9,385 bases of DNA. Source: JAZDLC01 sp043802345 (GTDB taxonomy: Bacteria > Planctomycetota > B15-G4 > JADJEK01). The stretch lies in contig JAZDLC010000251.1 in assembly GCA_043802345.1 (NCBI GenBank), positions 1 to 9,385 of the forward strand, in the 5' to 3' direction. Positions 1 through 6,800 of the stretch are shown here, piece by piece. Below the pieces are notes generated by a model. That model worked only from the letters and a program-made list of their open reading frames with translations, was not told the origin of the DNA and searched no databases. Position numbers and translations under genes: made by a program. Numbering within the stretch: position 1 is the stretch's first letter; each line of letters begins with the position of its first letter.

Positions 1-1120
1 CCGGCGCCAGCCGCGGCAGGAATCCGCCGGTAATCTTCATCACCAGATCGTCGACGACCTTGCCGAGGCTGTCCGGGAGCAGATCCCGAAGCGGAATGAA
101 CTCCCCCCCGGGCACCAGCACTGTCTTGGAATAACGACTGACCCGCAGTCCCTCCGGGTCGAACAGCAGCGCCGAGTTGTAGACGTCTGTCTGAGGATCC
201 AAGGCTCCCTCGAGAGTCAGGCAGCCGATCAAGAGGCTCGCTCCTCGATCTCGCAGCAGGGGAAGGACCACCGATTCGGCCACGTATTCCCGGTCCCTTT
301 CGCGTGACTCCTCTTCGTCACCGTGTAGCAACGGGTAGGGGAACATGGTCTCGGCCCAGCACAGCAGGTCGAACGGCTCTCCTTCCCTGATCAGGGCGGA
401 GGTGGTCCGCATCTGATGCTCGAGAATCTCGAAGAAACTCTCCCGCCTCTGCTTCAGACCCTGGGGCACTCCTGCCTGCGCGATGGCGAGGACCGGCCCT
501 GCTGATTCACGCTCCAGCACCGACGCCATTCGCGCCTGTCCATAAAGGAAGAGCAGCGCGGGAATCGCCAGTGCCGCGCCGAGCCTGCAGAGAGCCGCGC
601 CGCGCCGGGCGCGCATCAGCCAGGCATCCAGAAACAGCCCGTTGCAGGCGGCCAGGAGCGCGGAGAGCCCGAAGACCCCGGCCAGATCTGCCGCCTGCGC
701 CAGGACAATCGGTCGATGCAGGGAATAGCCGAGCAGGAGCCACGGAAAGCCGTTCCAAGGCCCGTGCGATCGAATGAACTCCACCGCGACCCAGGCCACC
801 GGAATGACCACGGCGAACGGCACCGAACGACGGCGGAACGAACGCACCAGCAGCAGATAGAACGGGAAGCTGAGAGCCTCCGCGAGGGTCATCAGGATGA
901 GGTTGACCGGCGACGACTCCGCCAGCCAGTAGCAGCCCAGGAGAAACAGCGCCACCCCACCAAGATAGGCAGGAAGAAGCCGGCCCTTGAGCTGCTCACC
1001 CGGCCGCAGGAGAAGGGTCAGCGGGATCAGGCCGCACATCGCAAGGGGCCACCAGCCGAACGGCGGCTGGGCCAGCACGAGCAGCAGCGGCGTCAGAATG
1101 GCGAGACCGAACAGCTTCAT
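1..1120 (-). CDS. lnt: Apolipoprotein N-acyltransferase, N-terminal 373 residues (runs off left edge)
   Basis: Lnt transfers an acyl chain from a phospholipid to the N-terminal cysteine of diacylglyceryl-lipoproteins in the inner membrane. The frame was read by hand from the ATG at 1120 and stays open to base 1. Residues 1-195 are hydrophobic, with roughly six or more membrane segments and the family-typical PPFGWWPLA motif at 19-27. A carbon-nitrogen hydrolase (nitrilase) domain follows from about residue 205. WAETMFPYP (255-263) supplies the catalytic-base Glu257, equivalent to E. coli E267. YNSALLFD (314-321) and YSKTVLVPGGEFIPL (330-344) supply Lys332, equivalent to K335. The nucleophile Cys (C387 in E. 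coli) would fall about a dozen codons beyond the window edge, so the triad cannot be completed here. The start ATG overlaps the moeA stop (ATGA, 1117-1120), implying co-transcription and translational coupling. The truncation is a window artefact; I see no frameshift. Confidence 0.96.
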   Translation of the reverse strand, partial: MKLFGLAILTPLLLVLAQPPFGWWPLAMCGLIPLTLLLRPGEQLKGRLLPAYLGGVALFLLGCYWLAESSPVNLILMTLAEALSFPFYLLLVRSFRRRSVPFAVVIPVAWVAVEFIRSHGPWNGFPWLLLGYSLHRPIVLAQAADLAGVFGLSALLAACNGLFLDAWLMRARRGAALCRLGAALAIPALLFLYGQARMASVLERESAGPVLAIAQAGVPQGLKQRRESFFEILEHQMRTTSALIREGEPFDLLCWAETMFPYPLLHGDEEESRERDREYVAESVVLPLLRDRGASLLIGCLTLEGALDPQTDVYNSALLFDPEGLRVSRYSKTVLVPGGEFIPLRDLLPDSLGKVVDDLVMKITGGFLPRLAP

Positions 1121-2382
1121 CCGAAGTAGCCGCCGGGTCCTTCCGGGGCGCCCCCTTCCGTGGGCAGCACGTTCACCCGCGCTCCCGAGGCAAGCCCCTC
1201 CCTGCCCCGCGGCACCATCAGGAGGGCATTCGGGAGCTTGAGGCAGGTCAGGTCTCCCGACCCATGCCAACCGGAGAACGCCACCTTGAACTCCCGCCCA
1301 TCGAGGCGCAGCACCGCCGGCAGGACCTGGTCCCTGGTCGCGTTGCCGGGGGCCGGGTTTTCCAGCACCGCCGGCACGAGCGGAGGCCTGAACGCACCCC
1401 CTCCCGCCAGGCGGATCAGGGCCGGCCGGACAAGCAGATGAAAGACCACGTAGGCGGAGATCGGGTTCCCGGGCAGGCCGAACACGGCGCACCCCTGGGC
1501 GACCCCACGCTTCCTGCCGATGCCGAAGATGGTCGGCTTGCCCGGCTTCAGCGCCAGCTTGTCGAACAGCACCTCCACCCCGAGCTCTTCCAACACCTTC
1601 GGCGTGTAATCGTAGTCACCGACAGAAGAACCGCCTGAGAGGAGAAAGAGATCACACTCAAGCCCCCTGGACGCCCGTTCCCTGATCACCTCCTTCTCGT
1701 CGCCCACGTGCCCCAAGGAGACCACCTCGCCCAGATAGCGCTGGGTCAGTGCCGCGAGCATGGCGCCGTTCGACTCGTAGATGGCACCGGCCTTGAGCGT
1801 CCCTCCTGGTGGGACGAGTTCCGACCCGGTGGAGAGGATCCCGACCCTCGGTGGGGGGAACAGGGGCAACTCGGTGCGGCCGATGGCGGCGCACAGCCCG
1901 AGATGACCGGCGGTCAGAAGGACGCCCGCGGAGAGCGCCAGGTCGGAGCGCTTCAAATCCTCCCCCTGGACCGCGATGTTCCGGCCGCAGCGGACCTCTT
2001 CCAGAAGACGGACTCCCGCCGCGTCCTCCTCGGTGAGTTCCACCTGAATCACGGCGTCCGCACCCGCCGGCACCATGCCGCCGGTGAAGATGCGCACCGC
2101 CTCTCCCGGGCCGACCGCCACCCGCGCCGGACTCCCCGCGGCCGACTCCCCGATCACCCTGCGGGGGAGTTCGAGCCCGCTGCCCTCGGCGACGTCAAGC
2201 GAGCGGACGGCAAACCCGTCCATCGTGGACCGGGAGAAGGGCGGCAGATCCAGCCCGGACCGCACATCTTGCGCGAGGAAACGTCCCATGCACTGGAGCA
2301 GCGGGACGGGCCGGGCCGCTTCCGGCGGCGGCGCGGGTGTGCGCGCGATGACCGTCTCGAGAGCATGATTCACATTCAGCAT
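1117..2382 (-). CDS. moeA: Molybdopterin molybdotransferase MoeA
   Basis: MoeA inserts molybdate into adenylylated molybdopterin (MPT-AMP) in the last step of basic molybdenum cofactor synthesis, in the cytoplasm. The 421-residue product is close to the usual family length of about 400-420. Numbered from the chosen start, the MoeA N-terminal domain carries PPFSRSTMDGFAV (47-59) with the conserved Asp55. The MoCF/MogA-like domain carries GILSTGSELV (181-190), SGGSSVGDYD (249-258), KPGKPTIFG (279-287) and GLPGNPISA (302-310). The C-terminal beta domain includes KLPNALLMVPRG (382-393). The ATG at 2382 was chosen because GGAGG lies four bases upstream and because MLNVNHALETV matches how MoeA proteins normally begin. 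The frame continues upstream to a TTG at 2430 with further ATGs at 2424 and 2403, but these lack ribosome-binding sites. It is the first gene of a unit continuing into lnt with a 4-base overlap. No molybdenum-cofactor riboswitch is evident upstream. Confidence 0.96.
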   Translation of the reverse strand: MLNVNHALETVIARTPAPPPEAARPVPLLQCMGRFLAQDVRSGLDLPPFSRSTMDGFAVRSLDVAEGSGLELPRRVIGESAAGSPARVAVGPGEAVRIFTGGMVPAGADAVIQVELTEEDAAGVRLLEEVRCGRNIAVQGEDLKRSDLALSAGVLLTAGHLGLCAAIGRTELPLFPPPRVGILSTGSELVPPGGTLKAGAIYESNGAMLAALTQRYLGEVVSLGHVGDEKEVIRERASRGLECDLFLLSGGSSVGDYDYTPKVLEELGVEVLFDKLALKPGKPTIFGIGRKRGVAQGCAVFGLPGNPISAYVVFHLLVRPALIRLAGGGAFRPPLVPAVLENPAPGNATRDQVLPAVLRLDGREFKVAFSGWHGSGDLTCLKLPNALLMVPRGREGLASGARVNVLPTEGGAPEGPGGYFG

Positions 2383-2386
2383 GGAT

Positions 2387-2391
2387 CCTCC
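2387..2391 (-). promoter_or_regulatory. Ribosome-binding site deciding the moeA start
   Basis: On the minus strand GGAGG is followed by the four bases ATCC and then the ATG at 2382. It is a strong Shine-Dalgarno match with slightly short spacing, and it argues for this ATG over the in-frame TTG/ATG candidates at 2430, 2424 and 2403, which have no comparable site. Confidence 0.75.
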
Positions 2392-2537
2392 AGAGATTCG
2401 CATGGAACGGAGGTTGGACAGCATGGGCAAGCATATTCCGGTCCGGTAGAGGGCTTCCCAGTGTTATCATCAGGTCCGACCGCACTCGGAATCGCTGGGC
2501 AACCCGAACAGAGAGAACGACCATTGCAGGTGCCAGA

Positions 2538-2558
2538 CCACGCCTTTCGCCAGCGTGG
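2538..2558 (+). other. Small inverted repeat just upstream of the adaptor ATG
   Basis: CCACGC (2538-2543) and GCGTGG (2553-2558) form a perfect 6-bp stem with a 9-base loop, ending 13 bases before the ATG at 2572. If translation starts at 2572, this hairpin sits in the leader where a ribosome-binding site would be expected, and none is visible. If translation starts at GTG 2530 or TTG 2524, it lies within the coding sequence and may mean nothing. A 6-bp stem can arise by chance in GC-rich DNA. Confidence 0.3.
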
Positions 2559-2571
2559 CGTCCGTCGTTGG

Positions 2572-3882
2572 ATGCCCCGCGTCTTGCTCCCCTTGCTAGC
2601 GGTTCTGCTTGCGCTCCCGTGCGGGTGCAGTCCCGAGGATTCCGCCGACGGGGGCGCCGGCTCGAGACCCGCCGGCGCCGACACCACGCAGCGGAAAGAG
2701 GATAAGGAGAGAGCAACCCTGGTGCGGGTCGGCCATCTCCAGCGGGGGCCGATCGACTCGTCGATCGAGGTCTCCACCGACATCGAAGCCGAGTTTCAGG
2801 TCAACGTCTATGCCAAGGTCGGCCCCGCCTATATCAAGGAGATGCTCAGGCGCGAGGGGGATCGGGTCGCCGTGGGCGACGCGCTGCTGCTGCTGGACGA
2901 CATCGATTTCCGGATCGCGGTGCGCCGCCAGGAAAGCCGCCGGCTGCAGGCCAAGATGACCCAGACGCAACGCAAGACATCCCTGGCCGAGTCGCAAGCC
3001 AGGCTGCGGGCGCAGGAGGCGATCGAGGCGCGCGCCCACGCCGACTTCGAGCGGTCCGAGAACGCCATGAGGGGTGACATCGATGTGCTCTCCGCCAAGG
3101 AACTGACCGACGCCCGCTCCAACTGGGAGCAGGCGGTGGCCGAGTTGGAGGCCACCAGTCTGGCGGTTCAGCGCTCCCAGTCCGAACTGGAGCTGGCCGT
3201 GCTCGAGGAGCAGGCCGCCGCGATCGAACTCGAATCGGCGCAGAACGACCTGGATCAAACCGTTGTCCGCTCCACGATTGACGGTGTCATTCAGCAACGG
3301 CACATCAACGCCGGCTTGCTGGTCAACTCCTCCACTCTGCTCTACACCATCACCGACCCCTCCCGGTTGATCGCCAGCCTGCGCATTCCGCAGGAAGACC
3401 TTCAGGTGGTCAGCCGGATCGGTCTCCCGACCGAGTTCCGTCTCGATGCGCTGCCCGGTCAGGTCTTCCCGGGCGAGATCGAGGCGATCAACCCCTCGAT
3501 CGACCCGTCCTCGGGCCTGATCAAGGTCCGCGCCCGCCTGGCCAAGGAGGTCGCGGGCAAGGTTCTGCCCGGGATGTTCGCCAGGGCCCGCATCATCGTG
3601 GAAAGCCGGGAGAACGCGTTTCTTCTGAGCAAGCGGGCCGTGGTGTACGAGGAGGGGCTGACCTTCATCTTCGCCGAGGAAGATGGGGTGGCGCGGCGGC
3701 ACAGCTTCGAACCGGGCGCCTCCACCGAGAACGAGGTGGAGGTCGTCAGCGTCGACGGCGTTCTCCTCGCCCCGGCCGACGAGACCGCCGCGGGCGGCGC
3801 CCTGGCACTCAACATCATCATGGTGGGACAGGATCGGCTGCGGGACGGCGACCCGGTCAGGCTCGCCGGGGATACTCCGTGA
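2572..3882 (+). CDS. RND efflux periplasmic adaptor subunit (membrane fusion protein, HlyD/AcrA family)
   Basis: This adaptor would bridge the inner-membrane RND pump encoded next to it and a TolC-like outer-membrane channel. From ATG 2572 it is 436 residues long. Residues 1-19 form a hydrophobic export signal ending LPCGCS; Cys19 could be lipidated, but Pro and Cys at -3 and -2 make the lipobox atypical. Residues 20-48 are a Gly/Pro/charged linker. The lipoyl-like half-motifs are VYAKVGPAYIKEML and GDRVAVGDALLLLDD (79-110) and TVVRSTIDGVIQQRHINAG (230-248). Between them a long alpha-helical hairpin (about 112-228) is rich in Gln, Glu, Arg and Ala, with its tip near DVLSAKELTDARS. Beta-barrel (about 262-345) and membrane-proximal parts (about 346-432, ending GQDRLRDGDPVRL) follow. 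The stop overlaps the permease start (GTGA). The start is uncertain: in-frame GTG 2530 and TTG 2524 would give 14 or 16 extra residues with a more basic n-region, and none of the three has a clear Shine-Dalgarno. Substrate unknown. Confidence 0.94.
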   Translation: MPRVLLPLLAVLLALPCGCSPEDSADGGAGSRPAGADTTQRKEDKERATLVRVGHLQRGPIDSSIEVSTDIEAEFQVNVYAKVGPAYIKEMLRREGDRVAVGDALLLLDDIDFRIAVRRQESRRLQAKMTQTQRKTSLAESQARLRAQEAIEARAHADFERSENAMRGDIDVLSAKELTDARSNWEQAVAELEATSLAVQRSQSELELAVLEEQAAAIELESAQNDLDQTVVRSTIDGVIQQRHINAGLLVNSSTLLYTITDPSRLIASLRIPQEDLQVVSRIGLPTEFRLDALPGQVFPGEIEAINPSIDPSSGLIKVRARLAKEVAGKVLPGMFARARIIVESRENAFLLSKRAVVYEEGLTFIFAEEDGVARRHSFEPGASTENEVEVVSVDGVLLAPADETAAGGALALNIIMVGQDRLRDGDPVRLAGDTP

Positions 3883-6800
3883 CCCCTGCGCCCAGGCGAT
3901 CCGGACTCTTCGCCTTCACCGCGCACCGGCCGGTGGCCACGACCATGGCGGTGCTGGCGGTGGCGGTTTTCGGCTTCATCTCACTGAAAAAGATCCCGCT
4001 CGAGCTGCTTCCGGAGATCTCCTACCCGACCATCACGGTCCGCACCGAGTATCCGGGCACCGGGCCGGAAGACGTCGAGGAACGGATCTCGAAGAAGGTC
4101 GAGGAGACGCTGGCCGTCCTGCCCGGCCTGGAACGGCATTCGTCCATCTCGCGGGCAGGAGTCTCGGACGTCACGCTGGAGTTCCAGTGGGGAACGAATC
4201 TATCGTTCACCACCCAGCAGATCCGGGAGCGCCTTGACCGGACCCCCCTGCCGGGGGACGCGGAGCCTCCTCTGATCCTGCGGTACAATCCGGCGCTCGA
4301 CCCGGTCATGCGCATCTCCGTCTACGGCGATGCGGACCTCCAGGAAGTGCGGCGGGCAGCGGACGAGGTGATTGCCCGGGGACTGGCCAGCATCGTCGGT
4401 GTCGCCGCGGTCAAGGTCCGCGGCGGACTCGAGTCGGAGATCCGTATCCGGCTCGACGGCGAGAAGATCACCAGCCTGGGTCTCGACATCTCCGAGGTGG
4501 ACCGGCGGCTCAAGATCGAGAATGTCAACCTGGCCAGCGGCACGCTGATCGAGGGAGACACCGAGTACCTGGTTCGCACCCTGAACCAGTTTCAGAGCCT
4601 GGACGAGATCAGGCAGCTCGCGGTGGCGGACCGGGGCGGGCAGGCGATCCGGATTCGCGACATCGCGGTCGTGGAGCCGACCCACAAGAAGCGCGACATG
4701 ATCACCCGGGTCGACGGCCGGGAGAGCGTCGAGCTGATGGTCTTCCGGGAGGCCGACGCCAATATCGTCCGGCTGGCGCGGGCGGTTCAAGACAGACTGT
4801 TCGGTTCCCAGGCAGACCAGGCCCTGATCGCCCAGTATGAAAGCGGCCGTCTGAGCGACCCGAAGGAGCGGCTGGCGGCCGCGCTGCTCAAGGCGGAGCA
4901 GGAGCAGGAACAGCAGGAGGGAGAGAAGAAACCGGCGAAGGACGAAGGGCGGGGGCAGGGTGGTCGCGAGGGGCCTGGCGGGGACTCTTCTGAGAGCCCG
5001 GAGATCGGGGGACTGCGAGCGGAGGTCGCTCGACTGCGGGAGGCGTCCGACTTCCTGGCCTCCCGACTGCCCAGAGGGATGCACGCGCGCGTCCTGTCCG
5101 ACCAGTCGGTCTTCATCTCCGGCGCCATCGACGAGGTGAGCGGCTCCGCTCTTCTCGGCGGCCTGCTCGCGATCATCATCCTGTTGCTCTTCCTCAAGAG
5201 CGTTCCCGCGACCACGATCATCTCGGTCTCCATCCCGGTTTCGGTCGTCGCCACCTTCGCGCCGATGTTCCTGTTCGGAACCTCGCTGAACATCATGTCG
5301 CTGGGCGGGCTCGCGCTCGGGGTCGGCATGCTCGTCGACAACTCGATCGTGGTGCTGGAGTCGATCTTCCGCTGCCGTGAAGAGGGGGACAGCTTCGGCA
5401 AGGCGGCCATCCGGGGCACGTCCGAGGTGGGGTTGGCCGTCGGCGCCTCGACGATGACGACCATCGCGGTCTTCTTTCCCATCGTCTTCGTTTCGGGCGT
5501 GGCCGGCCAGATCTTCGGGGACCAGGCGATCACCGTGGTCTTCTCCCTGATCTCCTCGTTGGTGGTGGCGCTCTTCTTCATCCCGATGCTCGCCACTTTT
5601 GGCGCGGGGAGAGCGGGAAACCAGGAGCAGAAAGTCGGGCGGAAGGTCCGGCGGGGAGAACTCCTCTGGAAGTTGTTCGTCCCGGTCCTCCTGCCGGTCC
5701 GAACGCTTGCCGTCAGAGGCTACCTCGATGTCGTCCGGGCTCGGGGGACCGCCGGACGCCTGCTGCTCGGAACCGCGCTCGTTCCGGTCAGCCTGACCCA
5801 CCTATTGACGGAAGTCGTCGGCCGGATCGTCCTCTCCATCTGCATGGCGATCCTGTTCCTGGTGATCCTCCTGCTGACCTTCCTGAGAAACTCGCTGCGC
5901 GTTCTCGGATTCCCGCTGCAATGGGTGTTCGACCGGGCCTTCGGCCTGGTGGCGCGCAACTATCCCAGAGTCCTTCGGACCGTCCTGAACCAGCCGGTGC
6001 TGATGCTCGCCACCTTCCTGGCGATCGGTGTGGCCGCCTATGGCGCGGTCCAGGTGATGCGGCGCCTACCACAGGAGATGCTCCCGACGGTCCATCAGGG
6101 GGAGTTGATCGCCCACCTCTATCTCCAGGTCGGAAGGCCGGTGGAAGCGACGGCCGAAACCCTGGTCGACGTGGAGCAGGAGATACTGGCCCTCGAGGAG
6201 GTCAGGCTGGTGGCGTCGGCCATCGGGGTCGCCCGGGACGAGGTGGCCGATCCGGATGAGGGCAGCCATTCCGCGCGCATCCTGGTGCAGCTTCATCGCA
6301 GTTCCGACCCGGCCATCACGGAAGAGCGCGCCATGGCGAAGATGCGGACGCTGCTCGCCCGTCAGCCGGAGCTGACCGGCTTCCGTTTCTCGCGGCCCAC
6401 CCTGTTCTCCATCAAGGCGCCACTCGAGGTGGAGGCCCGGGGAGAGGATCTGGTCATGTTGCGGGAGGCTGCCTCCTCGATCGCCAGCCGGATGCGGGGC
6501 CTCGCGAGCATCACCGACGTCCGTTCCACCGTCACGCGGGGCAACCCGGAGGTGCGCCTGACTTTCGACCGGGAGCGGCTACGCCGGCATGGTCTCGATC
6601 TCGAGGCGATCGCCAACCGGATCCGGGCCCAGGTCCAGGGTGTCGTATCGACCCGCTACTCGGACGGAGACCAGCGCATCGACGTGCGCGTCCTGGCAGA
6701 CGTCGACTCGGTCCGGGCGCTGCAGGACATGACGATCAACCGCGGCCGCGCGTTCGGCCTCGGCGACACGCTCGACCAGGGCGCGGAGGGGGGCGGCGGG

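Larger units (their letters stand above)
2383..2571. promoter_or_regulatory. Divergent intergenic region between moeA-lnt and the RND efflux operon
   Basis: About 190 bases separate the two divergent starts, so the promoters of both units are expected here or just inside the flanking coding ends. By eye I find no pair of convincing sigma-70 boxes. TTGGACA at 2414-2420 (plus strand) resembles a -35 but has no well-spaced -10. TATCAT at 2465-2470 (plus) and GATAAC on the opposite strand over the same bases resemble -10 boxes without good -35 partners. Short repeats are present: GGTCCG at 2440 and 2473, TGGGCAA at 2424 and 2496, and an inverted pair ATTCCG (2435-2440) / CGGAAT (2487-2492). They could be operator parts or chance. 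No divergently encoded regulator gene lies next to the efflux operon. Confidence 0.4.

Noticed and set aside
716..1129. Plus-strand frames antisense to lnt
   Set aside because: The minus-strand reading gives continuous Lnt sequence with membrane segments and nitrilase motifs, while the plus-strand frames are Arg/Gln/Glu-rich noise.
2383..2430. N-terminally extended moeA starting at TTG 2430
   Set aside because: There is no ribosome-binding site at TTG 2430 or at the ATGs at 2424 and 2403, the family usually starts at the equivalent of ATG 2382, and a strong GGAGG sits there.
2440..2492. GGTCCG direct repeats and ATTCCG/CGGAAT inverted repeat as a regulator operator
   Set aside because: The repeats are only six bases, with spacing that fits no regulator family I can name. 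They are noted inside the intergenic feature but not called as an operator.
1708..2571. Upstream extension of the adaptor reading frame across the intergenic region and moeA
   Set aside because: The frame happens to stay open antisense to moeA, but adaptor homology and the signal peptide begin near 2572. The upstream residues resemble no adaptor domain.
2596..3702. 368-codon open frame on the minus strand inside the adaptor gene
   Set aside because: It is antisense to a well-supported adaptor, and its Gly/Leu/Asp/Arg-rich sequence has no recognisable motif.
4885..4930. Purine-rich GAGCAG-like repeat tract
   Set aside because: It is short and imperfect and encodes the Glu/Gln stretch of the permease insert. 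It is reported as part of that insert rather than as a DNA repeat.
4200..5801. 533-codon open frame on the minus strand inside the RND permease
   Set aside because: It lies wholly antisense to a permease whose motifs run through the same bases. Its composition is rich in Asp, Arg, Gln and His with low complexity, as expected for a shadow frame in GC-rich DNA, and it shows no domain.
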